From contig NZ_CP076456.1 in the NCBI RefSeq assembly GCF_018866305.1, positions 2,294,001-2,358,000 on the forward strand: 64,000 nt of DNA, given 5' to 3'. The notes under the pieces were generated by a model. The model searched no databases. It was not told where the DNA came from and worked only from the letters and a program-made list of their open reading frames with translations. Made by a program: the position numbers and the translations under genes. The stretch comes from Arthrobacter sunyaminii. GTDB lineage: Bacteria > Actinomycetota > Actinomycetes > Actinomycetales > Micrococcaceae. Every line of letters begins with the position of its first letter. The first letter of the stretch is position 1. Shown piece by piece: positions 7,774 to 17,292 of the stretch.

Positions 7774-9459
7774 ATGAGTGTTCCCTCCGCTACCCCCTAT
7801 GAGCCCAAGACCCGTCTTGGCCGCGTCACCAACTTCGTCGACTCCCGCGTCAGCGGTTCGGCCATGGTCAAGGAGTTCGGCCGCAAGGTCTTCCCGGATC
7901 ACTGGTCCTTCATGTTCGGTGAAGTTGCTCTGTACTGCTTCGTCATCCTGCTGCTCTCGGGCACCTTCCTGACGTTCTTCTTCGACCCGTCCATGGCCGA
8001 AACGCACTACCACGGAAGCTATGTTCCGCTGCAGGGCGTTGAGATGTCCGTGGCCTACGAGTCCTCGCTGAATATCTCCTTTGATATCCGCGGCGGCCTC
8101 TTCATGCGCCAGGTGCACCACTGGTCGGCACTGCTCTTCGTAGCCGCCGTCTCCGTGCACATGCTCCGCGTGTTCTTCACCGGCGCATTCCGCAAGCCCC
8201 GCGAGCTGAACTGGGTGGTGGGCGGTGTCCTGCTGATCCTCTCCCTGGCTGCAGGCTTCACCGGTTACTCCCTCCCCGATGACCTGCTGTCCGGCAACGG
8301 CCTGCGCATCATCGACGGCGTCATCAAGTCGGTGCCGGTGGTTGGCACGTACATCAGCTTCTTCCTCTTCGGAGGGGAGTTCCCGGGCACCGACATCATC
8401 GGCCGCCTGTACATGCTCCATATCCTGCTGGTTCCCGCCCTGATCCTGCTGATGATTGCCATCCACCTGTTCATGGTTGTCATCCACAAGCACACTCAGT
8501 TCCGCGGCCCCGGCCGTACGAACATGAACGTAGTGGGCTACCCGGTTGGTCCGGTTTACGCTGCAAAGGCCGGTGGATTCTTCTTCATCGTCTTCGGCAT
8601 CATCGCCATCATCGCCGGCCTGTTCACGATCAACCCGATCTGGAACTACGGCCCCTACGATCCCTCCCCCGTTTCCGCCGGTACCCAGCCTGACTGGTAC
8701 ATCGGCTGGGTTGACGGCGCACTGCGCCTGATGCCGGGCTGGATTGGGAACATCCCGATGGAGTGGAACATTCCGTTCCCGTGGGGCACCAACACCCTGT
8801 CCTTCAACGTTCTCTTCCCGGCGCTGGTACCGGCAGGCATCGTCTTCACGCTGCTGTTCACCTGGCCGTGGATCGAAGCCTGGCTGACCAAGGACAAGCG
8901 CGTCCACAACCTGCTGGACCGTCCGCGCAACGCTCCGTTCCGCACCGGCGTCGGCGTTGCCGGCATCATCTTCTACTGCACCATGTGGGCTGCCGCCAGC
9001 TCCGACCTCATCGCCACGCACTTCCACGTGTCGCTGAACGATGTGACGTACTGGCTGCGCTTCCTGGTGATCTTCGGACCGCTGATCGGTTTCGCCGTGG
9101 CTCGACGCATCGCCCTGGCGCTGCAGCGCAAGGACCGCGAGATCGTTCTCCACGGTGTGGAAAGCGGACGCATTGTCCGTCTGCCGCACGGTGAATACAT
9201 CGAGGTTCACGAACCTGTGGACGAGTTCAAGCGCTACAAGCTCGTTGACTTTGACTCCCCCGAAGCGATTCCGGCCCAGCCGGACGCCCGCGGCAAGGTC
9301 TCGGGCAAGGAGAAGCTGCGCGGCCGCCTGTCAAGGTTCTTCTTCGAAGACCGCGTTGCTCCGGTGACGCCTCGCGAGCTCGAGGATGCGCACCATCACG
9401 AATCACCCGCTGAAGTTGAAGCGGCTGAGGAAGACCAGAATTCCATCACGAATCGGTAG
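7774..9459 (+). CDS. qcrB: Cytochrome bc1 complex cytochrome b subunit
   Basis: QcrB is the menaquinol-oxidising membrane subunit with two b haems. The 561-residue protein has paired haem ligands in VHHWSALLFVAAVSVHMLRV and in LHILLVPALILLMIAIHLF with a following HKH. It fuses the b6-like N-terminal half to a subunit-IV-like part, then adds a long polar C-terminal tail (about residues 430-561), typical of actinobacterial QcrB. This subunit is the target of Q203-type inhibitors in mycobacteria. It is the last gene of the operon and is followed at once by a strong terminator. Confidence 0.97.
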   Translation: MSVPSATPYEPKTRLGRVTNFVDSRVSGSAMVKEFGRKVFPDHWSFMFGEVALYCFVILLLSGTFLTFFFDPSMAETHYHGSYVPLQGVEMSVAYESSLNISFDIRGGLFMRQVHHWSALLFVAAVSVHMLRVFFTGAFRKPRELNWVVGGVLLILSLAAGFTGYSLPDDLLSGNGLRIIDGVIKSVPVVGTYISFFLFGGEFPGTDIIGRLYMLHILLVPALILLMIAIHLFMVVIHKHTQFRGPGRTNMNVVGYPVGPVYAAKAGGFFFIVFGIIAIIAGLFTINPIWNYGPYDPSPVSAGTQPDWYIGWVDGALRLMPGWIGNIPMEWNIPFPWGTNTLSFNVLFPALVPAGIVFTLLFTWPWIEAWLTKDKRVHNLLDRPRNAPFRTGVGVAGIIFYCTMWAAASSDLIATHFHVSLNDVTYWLRFLVIFGPLIGFAVARRIALALQRKDREIVLHGVESGRIVRLPHGEYIEVHEPVDEFKRYKLVDFDSPEAIPAQPDARGKVSGKEKLRGRLSRFFFEDRVAPVTPRELEDAHHHESPAEVEAAEEDQNSITNR

Positions 9460-9486
9460 TCCTGAGCACTGATACCCAGTACGGCT

Positions 9487-9524
9487 AAAGGAGCCGGCCA
9501 GCAAATGCTGGCCGGCTCCTTTTG
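9487..9524 (+). terminator. Intrinsic terminator after qcrB
   Basis: A 16-bp stem, AAAGGAGCCGGCCAGC (9487-9502) with its complement from 9507, a 4-nt loop and a TTTT tail, begins 28 nt after the qcrB stop. Confidence 0.92.
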
Positions 9525-9561
9525 TCTTGTGGCCCCGGCTCTTGTCCGGTTACCGCTGCAA

Positions 9562-9611
9562 AAGCTTGAGGGGAGGTTCCCGGCATCTGCCGGGGACCTC
9601 CCCTCAAGCTT
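9562..9611 (-). terminator. Very long hairpin, likely terminator of the minus-strand gene
   Basis: Two 24-nt arms (9562-9585 and 9588-9611) pair almost perfectly around a 2-nt loop, beginning and ending with AAGCTTGAGGGGAGG. On the minus strand a TTTT follows, so it can end transcription of the hypothetical gene that stops at 9638. The stem is unusually long. Confidence 0.7.
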
Positions 9612-9637
9612 GTCTGTCTTTAATCCAGCGTAAGTTG

Positions 9638-10198
9638 TTAGTCCAGAGTGAACGGGCTCTTTGCCGGAAGCGGGTGCCTGCGCTTGAACGCAGACGGCTC
9701 GGCAACCGGGGCGGAACCGATCCCCAGCTTGGTGAAGTCCAGATTGGCGTCCCGAAGCACCACCAGCATGCCCTTGACCGCCTTGGGCACGTCCGGGACG
9801 AGACAGAATATGTTCAGTTTTCCGGCAGTGAACTCGCTCTCCTCCACCGTGCCCAGTCCACGCCAGGAAAAGTAGGACGCCAGTGCGGTCCGGGCCTTGT
9901 ACTCGAGGTACCGGTCGCGTTCCGTGCCCTCGGCGGACTTGAGCGCGTATTGTGCAACAACCCAGAACTGTTCCTCAGCGGGAATTTCCGCATAGCCCAG
10001 TTCGGCTGACTTAGCTGCAAAGGCGGCGAACTTCACGTCGGCAGCGGCTTCGTCGACTCCGGCAGTGGCGCTGCCTGATCCCATGAATCCAACCTTGCCC
10101 TGGTTGAGCATGAACTCCTGGGAATCCTCGTCATACATCGCTTCGCGGAAGTGCAGAACCCCCTTGTTGTCGCGCCGGTACATCACGGTGATGCTCAT
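9638..10198 (-). CDS. Hypothetical protein, function not recognised
   Basis: A 186-residue soluble protein beginning MSITVMYRRDNKGVLHFREA, with no signal peptide, no membrane helix and no motif I can name. The central part is acidic and Ala-rich (DEAAADVKFAAFAAKSAELG), then FWVVAQYALKSAEG, and the C-terminus is basic and Pro-rich (FKRRHPLPAKSPFTLD). Coding character is good and a long hairpin ends the gene. It lies 107 bp downstream of a GntR/UTRA gene on the same strand, so the regulator could control or share its transcript. Confidence 0.7.
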   Translation of the reverse strand: MSITVMYRRDNKGVLHFREAMYDEDSQEFMLNQGKVGFMGSGSATAGVDEAAADVKFAAFAAKSAELGYAEIPAEEQFWVVAQYALKSAEGTERDRYLEYKARTALASYFSWRGLGTVEESEFTAGKLNIFCLVPDVPKAVKGMLVVLRDANLDFTKLGIGSAPVAEPSAFKRRHPLPAKSPFTLD

Positions 10199-10305
10199 GT
10201 AGGTAGCCTTTCTGGCTGGTGTTGGTCATTGGGGTTCCGGCCCGCCACCCTCTGCGACTCGTTGCGGAGGGTAGGAACAGGAGCAGGAACCCGGTTACAG
10301 GGTCC

Positions 10306-11103
10306 TCAGGAGCCTTGGTGCCGGTGCGGATGGTAGGAGCGGGGCGTACGCATTCCAGGCCGCTGCAGGGGCACCCAGAGCTTGTAGCGGTCAGCGCGGT
10401 AGTAGGAGACTGAATAGTCCACCATGGTCCGGGACACGTAAGCGTGGCGCTGAATCTTCAGCAGGGGCGCGCCGAGCTCAACATTGAGCAGCCGCGCGGT
10501 GGAAGCCGAAGCAGCAGTCGCTTCGATGGTGTCCTCTCCCCACTCCATCACCATTCCGTAGCGTTCACTCAGCACCCGGTAGAGGGAGGTGGGCGGCTCC
10601 TCGTCAAGCATTCCCGGAACATGGACAGCCGGGATGAAGTTCTCATCAACACTCATGGGCTCGCCGTCGGCGAGCAGTTGCCGGCGGAAGCGGACAACCG
10701 GCTGGCCCGGATCGATCTGGAGCTCACGCGCCACCAGACGGGATGCGCCCACCTGCTCGAAGCTGAGGACACGCGCGTCGGGAACCATGCCGCGGCGGGC
10801 CATCTCCTCGCTGTAGGACGTGAGCTTAACCTGCAGGTCCAGCTTGGGGCGGGCAACAAAGGTGCCAAGACCAACCACCCGCTCCAGAACCTCATCCGCC
10901 ACCAGAGCATCGATGGCCTGCCGCACCGTCATCCGGGCCACACCAAAGTGGTCTGCAAGCAAACGCTCTGACGGAATCGCTGCACCCGCCGTCGCCTGCT
11001 CTTCCACAAAACGCCGCAGGATGCTCTGCAGCTGCAGATGCTTGGCCACGCCTGTTCCGGCGTCGATAGTCTCCTGCATTCCGCGCAGGGCCTGCTCCGT
11101 CAT
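10306..11103 (-). CDS. GntR family regulator, HutC/UTRA subfamily
   Basis: The N-terminal winged helix contains IPSERLLADHFGVARMTVRQ and GLGTFVARPK. The C-terminal UTRA ligand domain starts near the LTSYSEEMARRG box and includes LYRVLSERYG and YSVSYYRADRYKLWVPLQ. HutC-type regulators sense small metabolites such as histidine intermediates, amino sugars or sugar phosphates; which one applies here is not visible. The start is uncertain: ATG at 11103 is used, but in-frame codons at 11172 (TTG) and 11079 (ATG) are possible and none has a strong ribosome site. It lies between the qcr and cta gene groups. Confidence 0.88.
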   Translation of the reverse strand: MTEQALRGMQETIDAGTGVAKHLQLQSILRRFVEEQATAGAAIPSERLLADHFGVARMTVRQAIDALVADEVLERVVGLGTFVARPKLDLQVKLTSYSEEMARRGMVPDARVLSFEQVGASRLVARELQIDPGQPVVRFRRQLLADGEPMSVDENFIPAVHVPGMLDEEPPTSLYRVLSERYGMVMEWGEDTIEATAASASTARLLNVELGAPLLKIQRHAYVSRTMVDYSVSYYRADRYKLWVPLQRPGMRTPRSYHPHRHQGS

Positions 11104-11250
11104 CTTTGCCCGGTCCCGGAGTCCGTTCTGACGCGCATGCGGTCCCTTCCCTTCGTGCTGGTGCTCCTCCAAGAATAGCCGGATCCCCGGGCCTCCGTGT
11201 CCCGGACCGGACTCCGCCCGGCACCCCGAGCACCGCCGCCCGGGCGCACG

Positions 11251-11284
11251 ACAAAGGGCCCGCAGTTTCCTGCGGACCCTTTGT
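11251..11284 (-). terminator. Intrinsic terminator after ctaF
   Basis: Arms ACAAAGGGCCCGCAG (11251-11265) and its near complement (11270-11284) enclose a 4-nt loop. It lies 36 nt beyond the ctaF stop on the minus strand and ends the cta operon. Confidence 0.85.
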
Positions 11285-11320
11285 ACCTAGTTCTATGCAG
11301 TTATGTTGTGGTGCAAAGCC

Positions 11321-11722
11321 CTAGTGGGCGTGGGCACCGCGGCTGTACTCGTACACCCAGCCGACCAGCGCGATGAGCGCCAGGCCTGCACTGATGAACA
11401 GGACCCACCAGCCAACAGCCATGCCCAGGAAACCGCCTGCGGCGGAAAGGCCGAGCAGCAGCGGCCACCAGCTCCAGGGGCTGAAGAAACCCTGTTCGCC
11501 GGAACCCTCATGAATCTCGGCGTCGAGCCGGTCTTCCGGACGGGGGCCGACGCGCTTGCCGGTGAAGCCGATGTAGAAGGCAATCATGGCGGACATGCCC
11601 GCGGTCAGGAACAGGGCCAGGTAGCCCACGGGTTCCATCCACTCGACCATGTAGCCGTAGACAACGCCCACCACGAGGAAGAACGGTGCCATATAGGCGA
11701 AGAGCTTGGTCTCTACCTTCAC
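11321..11722 (-). CDS. ctaF: Cytochrome c oxidase subunit IV, actinobacterial type
   Basis: CtaF is a small fourth subunit found in the actinobacterial aa3 oxidase. This 133-residue protein has four helices in two pairs (about 9-27, 34-52, 86-104, 107-123) separated by a polar loop with [18 protein letters not shown], a family feature. It starts at a GTG that overlaps the ctaD stop in the sequence GTGA, so it is translationally coupled to ctaD. Confidence 0.93.
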   Translation of the reverse strand: MKVETKLFAYMAPFFLVVGVVYGYMVEWMEPVGYLALFLTAGMSAMIAFYIGFTGKRVGPRPEDRLDAEIHEGSGEQGFFSPWSWWPLLLGLSAAGGFLGMAVGWWVLFISAGLALIALVGWVYEYSRGAHAH

Positions 11723-13440
11723 TTGGCCTTCTCCTTACGATCAGCAGCGCCCAGAACCTTGCCGGCGGCCGAATCATCGGTCACGGTCTGCTGCAGTTCA
11801 GGGTGGTGCAGGTCCAGTGCGGGACGTTCCGAACGGATCCGGGGCAGGGAGGTGAAGTTGTGGCGCGGCGGCGGGCAGGACGTGGCCCACTCGAGCGATC
11901 CGCCGAAGCCCCACGGGTCATCAACTTCAACCTTCTTGCCGTGGCGCCAGGTGATGTAGACGTTCCAGAAGAACGGAATCATGGACGCACCCAGCAGGAA
12001 GGAGCCGTAGGTGGAGAACTGGTTCATCAGCGTGAAGTTGTCTTCCACCAGGTAATCGGCGTAGCGACGCGGCATGCCGATGACGCCCAGCCAGTGCTGG
12101 ATCAGGAACGTGGCGTGGAAGCCAACAAACAGCATCCAGAAGTGGATCTTGCCCAGACGCTCGTTGAGCATCTTTCCGGTCCACTTGGGCCACCAGAAGT
12201 AGAAGCCGGCGAACATGGCGAACACAACGGTTCCGAAGATCACGTAGTGGAAGTGTGCCACCACAAAGTAGGTGTCAGAGACGTGGAAGTCCAGCGGCGG
12301 CGAGGACAGGATGATGCCGGTCAGGCCACCGAAGAGGAACGTGATGAGGAAGCCGATGCTCCAGAGCATGGGCGTCTCGAACGTGATGGATCCCCGCCAC
12401 ATCGTGCCGATCCAGTTGAAGAACTTCACGCCCGTAGGCACCGCAATCAACATGGTCATGAACGCGAAGAACGGAAGCATGACGGCGCCGGTGACGTACA
12501 TGTGGTGGGCCCACACGGTGACGGACAGGGCAGCGATGGCGATCGTTGCGTACACAAGGCCCTTGTAGCCGAAGATCGGCTTGCGGCTGAAGACCGGGAA
12601 GATCTCCGAGACAATGCCGAAGAACGGCAGGGCGATGATGTAAACCTCGGGGTGGCCGAAGAACCAGAACAGGTGCTGCCACAGGATGGCACCGCCGCGC
12701 TCGGGGTCAAAGATGTGTGCTCCGAACCGCCGGTCCGCACCCAGTGCGAACAGTGCTGCTGCCAGGGGCGGGAACGCCATGAGGACCAGGATGGCCGTAA
12801 CCAGCGTGTTCCAGGTGAAGATCGGCATCCGCCACATGGTCATGCCCGGGGCACGCATGCAGATGATGGTGGTGATGAAGTTGACCGCACCCAGGATGGT
12901 TCCGAAACCTGACAGAGCCAGGCCGAACACCCATAGATCCCCGCCGACCCCCGGCGAGAACGTGGTGTTGGACAGCGGCGCGTAGGCGAACCAGCCGAAG
13001 GAGGCGGCACCCTGCGGAGTGATGAAGCCGGCAACGGCAATGGTGCTGCCGAAGAGGAAGAACCAGAAAGCCAGGGCATTCAGTCGGGGGAACGCGACGT
13101 CGGGAGCCCCGATCTGCAGCGGCATCATGACGTTGGCGAAGCCGGAGAACAGCGGTGTGGCGAACATCAGCAGCATGACCGTGCCGTGCATGGTGAACAG
13201 CTGGTTGTACTGTTCCTTGGTCTGCACAATCTGCATGCCGGGTTCAAACAGCTCGGCACGGATGACCAGAGCCATCACGCCTGCGAGACAGAAGAAAATG
13301 AATGATGCGATCAGGTACATGTACCCGATGGTCTTGTGGTCAGTGGAAGTGATCCAGCTGACAATAATGCGCCCCTTGGAGACGGGGACGACGCGCGGTG
13401 CAACCTGAGTTTCTTCCGAAGTGTATTCGAGAGTAGTCAC
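11719..13440 (-). CDS. ctaD: Cytochrome c oxidase subunit I
   Basis: CtaD carries haem a and the haem a3/CuB centre where oxygen is reduced. The 573-residue protein shows the haem a ligand in [13 protein letters not shown], the CuB histidine/tyrosine motif [21 protein letters not shown], and the a3/a ligands in [13 protein letters not shown]. Twelve helices are followed by a polar C-terminal tail. It sits between ctaC and ctaF in a tight minus-strand operon, 9 nt after ctaC. Confidence 0.98.
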   Translation of the reverse strand: MTTLEYTSEETQVAPRVVPVSKGRIIVSWITSTDHKTIGYMYLIASFIFFCLAGVMALVIRAELFEPGMQIVQTKEQYNQLFTMHGTVMLLMFATPLFSGFANVMMPLQIGAPDVAFPRLNALAFWFFLFGSTIAVAGFITPQGAASFGWFAYAPLSNTTFSPGVGGDLWVFGLALSGFGTILGAVNFITTIICMRAPGMTMWRMPIFTWNTLVTAILVLMAFPPLAAALFALGADRRFGAHIFDPERGGAILWQHLFWFFGHPEVYIIALPFFGIVSEIFPVFSRKPIFGYKGLVYATIAIAALSVTVWAHHMYVTGAVMLPFFAFMTMLIAVPTGVKFFNWIGTMWRGSITFETPMLWSIGFLITFLFGGLTGIILSSPPLDFHVSDTYFVVAHFHYVIFGTVVFAMFAGFYFWWPKWTGKMLNERLGKIHFWMLFVGFHATFLIQHWLGVIGMPRRYADYLVEDNFTLMNQFSTYGSFLLGASMIPFFWNVYITWRHGKKVEVDDPWGFGGSLEWATSCPPPRHNFTSLPRIRSERPALDLHHPELQQTVTDDSAAGKVLGAADRKEKAK

Positions 13441-13449
13441 AGCTTCCTC

Positions 13450-14304
13450 CTACCTCCTTACTTCGCTTGATTCTGAGTTGTACACGCGGTCGTACTCGGA
13501 ACCGACCTGACCGTCGGGCAGGCTAGCCACATACGCGTCATATTCGGCTTCCGAAACTACCTTGACGTTGAAAAGCATTTCCGAGTGGTACTCGCCGCAG
13601 AGTTCGGCGCACTTGCCTTCGTAAGTGCCCTCGATGCCGGGAGTGATGTTGATGTAGTTCGTCCGTCCCGGGTAGAGGTCCATCTTCTGCAGGAAGGCGG
13701 GAACCCAGAAGGAGTGCTGCACGTCGCGGGAGTTCAGCTGGAGCTCAACGGTCTGGTTAACCGGCAGGTACAGGGTCGGCATTTCCGACTCTGCCTTCTC
13801 CTGGCCGTCCAGGTTCACCTGGACGTTGAGGTCATATTTGTCCTCGGTGACGTAGTTGAAGTCCCAGGACCATTGCTTTCCACGGACGTCCACAACGACG
13901 TCGGGGTCATCAACGCGCTCACTGATGGCGCGGATGTCCTGATCCGTGAAGTAGAACAGCACCAGGACCATGAACAGCGGAATGGCCGTGTAGAAGATCT
14001 CCAGGGGCAGGTTGTAGCTGAGCTGCCGCGGGTAGCCGGTTTCATTCTTCCTGCGCCGGTAGGCAATGATGCACCAGAGAATCAGCGCCCAGGTGAGCAC
14101 ACCAACCGCCAGTGCCGCGATCCATGAATTGACCCAAAGGTCCATGATCCGGCCGGTGTGGTTGGTAGTGTCGCGCTCCGTGGGCAACCATCCCCGTTGG
14201 GCTTCTGCTGAACAACCCGATAAAAACAACGCGCCGGCCGACGTTACGGCTGAGATCTTAAAGATCCTGGCGCGTCGGCTGCTGGTTCGGTCCTGCGAAC
14301 TCAC
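13450..14304 (-). CDS. ctaC: Cytochrome c oxidase subunit II
   Basis: CtaC accepts electrons at the CuA centre from QcrC. The 284-residue protein starts with a lipobox-like LFLSGC (cysteine near residue 31), so it is probably a lipoprotein, followed by two helices. The cupredoxin domain shows the aromatic GKQWSWDF and the CuA ligands in CAELCGEYHSEM, with the upstream His in DVQHSFWVPAF. The GTG start has AGGAAGG 8-14 nt upstream. It is the first gene of ctaC-ctaD-ctaF. Confidence 0.97.
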   Translation of the reverse strand: MSSQDRTSSRRARIFKISAVTSAGALFLSGCSAEAQRGWLPTERDTTNHTGRIMDLWVNSWIAALAVGVLTWALILWCIIAYRRRKNETGYPRQLSYNLPLEIFYTAIPLFMVLVLFYFTDQDIRAISERVDDPDVVVDVRGKQWSWDFNYVTEDKYDLNVQVNLDGQEKAESEMPTLYLPVNQTVELQLNSRDVQHSFWVPAFLQKMDLYPGRTNYINITPGIEGTYEGKCAELCGEYHSEMLFNVKVVSEAEYDAYVASLPDGQVGSEYDRVYNSESSEVRR

Positions 14305-14479
14305 AGACGGCCCTTCCTCTTGTTACGTGCAAGTGCGGCACAGCGGACAGACGAATCCCCCAGCTGCGCACGATCAGTTTTACTACTACGTGTAGAGCTT
14401 ACCCGCACGCGTGGCCATCCAGTGACAGACCGCACCGCGTCCTTGGCAAAATACCGTGTGTTACGGCCAACAGCCGCAC

Positions 14480-14502
14480 GGCCCCGTCAGTGAAACGGGG
14501 CC
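14480..14502 (-). terminator. Weak hairpin after the Fe-S carrier gene
   Basis: GGCCCCGT (14480-14487) and its complement (14495-14502) form a short stem 13 nt beyond the stop of the Fe-S carrier gene. There is no clear U-run. The rest of 14305-14514 is the upstream region of ctaC. Confidence 0.45.
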
Positions 14503-14514
14503 ACGGGACGCAGC

Positions 14515-14910
14515 TTAGTGGAACGAGTCTCCGCAGGCGCACGAGCCGCCTGCGTTGGGGTTATCGATGGTGAACCCCTGCTTGGAAATGGTGTCCTCGA
14601 AGTCGATCGAGGCGCCGGACAGGTACGGAACGCTCATCTTGTCCACGATGACCTCTACGCCGTCGAAGTCGCGGACAGCGTCGCCGTCCAGGACACGCTC
14701 GTCAAAGTAGAGCTGGTAGATCAGGCCGGAGCAGCCGCCGGGCTGAACGGCCACGCGAAGCCGCAGGTCGGTCCGGCCTTCCTGCTCCAGGAGGCTGCGG
14801 ACCTTTCCCGCAGCAACATCGGAGAGTGCAACTTCGTGGGTGGGCAGCTCTGCTTCGGGAGCGGCTGCCGCATCCACGCTGGTGCCGGTTTCGCTGGTGG
14901 AAGTGCTCAT
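14515..14910 (-). CDS. A-type iron-sulfur cluster carrier (HesB/IscA/ErpA family)
   Basis: A-type carriers hand [2Fe-2S] or [4Fe-4S] clusters to target enzymes. The 131-residue protein has an Ala/Glu-rich extension of about 25 residues, then the fold with LRLRVAVQPGGCSGLIYQL (first Cys ligand) and the C-terminal SCACGDSF carrying the other two cysteines. It is next to the cta operon, and the nearby Rieske protein needs such clusters, but a dedicated partnership is only suggested by position. ErpA or SufA naming cannot be decided here. Confidence 0.93.
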   Translation of the reverse strand: MSTSTSETGTSVDAAAAPEAELPTHEVALSDVAAGKVRSLLEQEGRTDLRLRVAVQPGGCSGLIYQLYFDERVLDGDAVRDFDGVEVIVDKMSVPYLSGASIDFEDTISKQGFTIDNPNAGGSCACGDSFH

Positions 14911-15078
14911 TGCTTCTCTCTTTCCTCACGTGGACCGTGCACGGGAGGGCAGTTGCTCCCCCGAAGGCTCCGGGCCAGGTCCTTCTCCATGGTACGTCGG
15001 TGCTTACACCCAGACGCAACGCGTCCGGGCACGAAAAGATTTCCATGCCCGGACGCGGCGCGTTTTCAAAAGAGCAGG

Positions 15079-16488
15079 CTAGGACTTCGATGCCTGACCG
15101 AGGCTGGCCAGCAGCAGTGCTTCGGCGAGCACGGCGTTACGGAAATCACCCAGGTCCAGTGACTCGTTGGCGCTGTGGGCACGCGAATCCGGGTCCTCGA
15201 CGCCGGTAATCAGGATCTGCGCCGAGGGGAACAGCTCCGTCAGGTCGGCAATGAAGGGAATGGAGCCGCCCATGCCCGATTCCACCGGCTCGACGCCGCC
15301 CCAGGCTTCGCGCAGTGCCCACAGGGCGGTGCGTGCCGCCGGAGCAGAGGTGTCTGTGGCGAACGCCTGCCCCTGCTCCCCCGGGATGAAGGTGACCTTC
15401 GCTCCGAACGGCGCGTGTGACTGAACGTGGCGTTCGACGGCGGTCATGGCCTCCGCCGGATTCTGTCCCGGCGCCAGGCGAAGGCTGAACTTGGCCCGGG
15501 CCTTGGGCTGAATGGTGTTCGAGGACATGTCCACGGACGGAACGTCGATGCCGATGATGGACAGCGCCGGCTTGGTCCACAGCCGGGACGCGATGGACCC
15601 GGTACCGGCCAGCTGCACGCCGTCGAGCACCGAGGAATCCTCGCGGAAGTCCGCCTCGGCATATTCCACGGCGGCGGTGTCGGAGGACGCAAGGCCCTCA
15701 ATGGCGACGTCACCGGCGTCGTTGTGGAAAGTGGAGATCAGGCGCGCCAGCAGCGTGGGCGCATCCAGCACCGGCCCGCCGAACATGCCCGAGTGCACGG
15801 CATGGTCCAAAACCTGGACCTCCACCGTGCCGTCCACCAGTCCGCGCAGGCTGGTGGTCAACGCCGGGACGCCCACTTTCCAGTTGCCGGAGTCCGCCAC
15901 CACAATGACGTCCGCTTCGAGCAGATCGCGGTAGGTTTCGAGGAAATCGCGGAACGTGGGAGAACCTGCTTCTTCCTCACCCTCGATAAAGAGGGTGATG
16001 CCGACGCCGGAGTCCTCCCCCAGCACCGTATCCAGCGCGCGGAGGGCACCAATGTGAGCCATGATGCCGGCTTTGTCATCGGCGGCCCCGCGCCCGTAGA
16101 GCCGTCCGTTGCGCTCGGTGGCGACAAACGGCTCCGTCTCCCACAGGGACAGGTCCCCGGGAGGCTGGACGTCGTGGTGTGCGTAGAGCAGGACTGTCGG
16201 CTTCCCGTCGCGGGCCGGGCGGCGGGCGACAACAGCGGGGCCACCTGGTTTGCCGTTATTGTCCACCCGCAGGATCTGCACATCGGTGAGTCCTGCCCCG
16301 CGGATCAGGGCGGCCACGGCCTCGGCGCTTTCGTTCAGGCGTTCCGGGTCAAAGGAGTCCCACGCGATGCCGGGGATCGAGACGAGGGACTTGAGCTGCT
16401 CAACCGTGCGGGGGAAATCAGCTTCCACGGCGGAGCGCAGAGCATCCACATCCACTGACGGCGAAGGGGTTTCTGGTATCAAAGTCAT
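15079..16488 (-). CDS. M20 family dipeptidase / peptidase
   Basis: A zinc-dependent exopeptidase of the M20 (CNDP-like) group, 469 residues. Metal ligands and catalytic residues are seen in YAHHDVQPPGD, GRGAADDKAGI, EGEEEAGSP, VVADSGNW and HSANESLDLGDF; the lid/dimer domain contains HSGMFGGPV. ATG at 16488 is chosen because the protein then begins MTLIPETP and aligns with family length; an in-frame GTG/ATG stretch upstream would add 28 residues of low plausibility. No clear ribosome site precedes it. It diverges from the DUF3043 gene across about 100 bp. Confidence 0.93.
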   Translation of the reverse strand: MTLIPETPSPSVDVDALRSAVEADFPRTVEQLKSLVSIPGIAWDSFDPERLNESAEAVAALIRGAGLTDVQILRVDNNGKPGGPAVVARRPARDGKPTVLLYAHHDVQPPGDLSLWETEPFVATERNGRLYGRGAADDKAGIMAHIGALRALDTVLGEDSGVGITLFIEGEEEAGSPTFRDFLETYRDLLEADVIVVADSGNWKVGVPALTTSLRGLVDGTVEVQVLDHAVHSGMFGGPVLDAPTLLARLISTFHNDAGDVAIEGLASSDTAAVEYAEADFREDSSVLDGVQLAGTGSIASRLWTKPALSIIGIDVPSVDMSSNTIQPKARAKFSLRLAPGQNPAEAMTAVERHVQSHAPFGAKVTFIPGEQGQAFATDTSAPAARTALWALREAWGGVEPVESGMGGSIPFIADLTELFPSAQILITGVEDPDSRAHSANESLDLGDFRNAVLAEALLLASLGQASKS

Positions 16489-16574
16489 AACAAAACAGTA
16501 CATGCGCCCCTGCCGGGTCAGCATAGGGACTGTGAACCGGTTCCGAACCCGGCCGCTGAAGGCCGGCGTCAAGG

Positions 16575-16580
16575 TATCCT
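16575..16580 (+). promoter_or_regulatory. Probable -10 element of a leaderless transcript
   Basis: TATCCT lies 6 nt before the GTG start of the DUF3043 gene, which would place the transcript 5' end at the start codon. No convincing -35 is seen. Confidence 0.4.
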
Positions 16581-16586
16581 AGAGGG

Positions 16587-17186
16587 GTGTTCGGACGAAA
16601 GAATGAAGCGCCCACCGCGCAGGAAACTGTGGACCAGGCTGCTGCGGCAGCCCAGACCAGCTCAGCCCGCACGGCCGCGGGGAAGGGAGTTCCCACCCCC
16701 AAGCGCCGGGACCAGGTTGCAGCGCGCCAGCGCCCGCTGGTCCCCACAGACCGCAAGGCGGCGAAAAATGCCAGCCGTGAAGCGATGCGCGAGGAACGGC
16801 TGAAGACCCGCGCCGCCCTCGACACCGGCGACGAGCGTTACCTTCCGCTGCGTGACAAGGGACCCCAGCGCCGGTTTATCCGCGACGTGGTGGACTCCCG
16901 CTGGAACCTGGGTGAGTTTGTCATGATCGCCGCCCTTGTCTTTGTGGTGGTCAGCTTCATCCAGAACCTCACCGTGCAGAGCATTGTCATGCTGGCCTTC
17001 TGGGTATTGATCCTGGCCGTCATCCTCGACAGCTTCATCCTGCGGGCGATCATCCGCCGCCGCCTCACCGAGAAGTTCGGCAGCCCCAATTCCGGTGACG
17101 TCTGGTACGGCGTCTCCCGCGCCCTGCAGCTGCGCCGCTTCCGCCTTCCGAAGCCGCAGGTCAAGCGCGGCGAAAAGCCCGCTTAA
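16587..17186 (+). CDS. DUF3043 domain membrane protein
   Basis: A 199-residue protein typical of actinobacteria. It has a charged N-terminus rich in Ala, Gln, Lys and Arg (VFGRKNEAPTAQ onward), the family box GDERYLPLRDKGPQRRFIRD around residues 90-109, then two helices (about 115-133 and 136-155), and a basic C-terminus. The function of DUF3043 is unknown. It has a GTG start with a -10-like hexamer 6 nt away. It converges with pyrD over a strong terminator. Confidence 0.88.
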   Translation: MFGRKNEAPTAQETVDQAAAAAQTSSARTAAGKGVPTPKRRDQVAARQRPLVPTDRKAAKNASREAMREERLKTRAALDTGDERYLPLRDKGPQRRFIRDVVDSRWNLGEFVMIAALVFVVVSFIQNLTVQSIVMLAFWVLILAVILDSFILRAIIRRRLTEKFGSPNSGDVWYGVSRALQLRRFRLPKPQVKRGEKPA

Positions 17187-17240
17187 TTGAGGTTCTGCGA
17201 GCCGGTCTAGCTTGGCTGCTCCTCAGGACTCAACGACATA

Positions 17241-17285
17241 AAGGAAGGGTTGCTTCCCCGGTACTCCGGGAAGCAGCCCTTCCTT
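17241..17285. terminator. Bidirectional intrinsic terminator
   Basis: Arms of about 20 nt, starting AAGGAAGGG at 17241 and ending in CCCTTCCTT at 17285, pair with one mismatch around TACT and are followed by TTT. It separates the convergent DUF3043 and pyrD genes. Confidence 0.88.
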
Positions 17286-17292
17286 TTGTGTA

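Noticed and set aside
6649..9210. 853-codon open frame on the minus strand opposite qcrA-qcrB
   Set aside because: It is antisense to clear Rieske and cytochrome b genes. Its translation is rich in Gly, Gln, Asp, Glu and His without motifs, as expected from antisense reading of high-GC codons.
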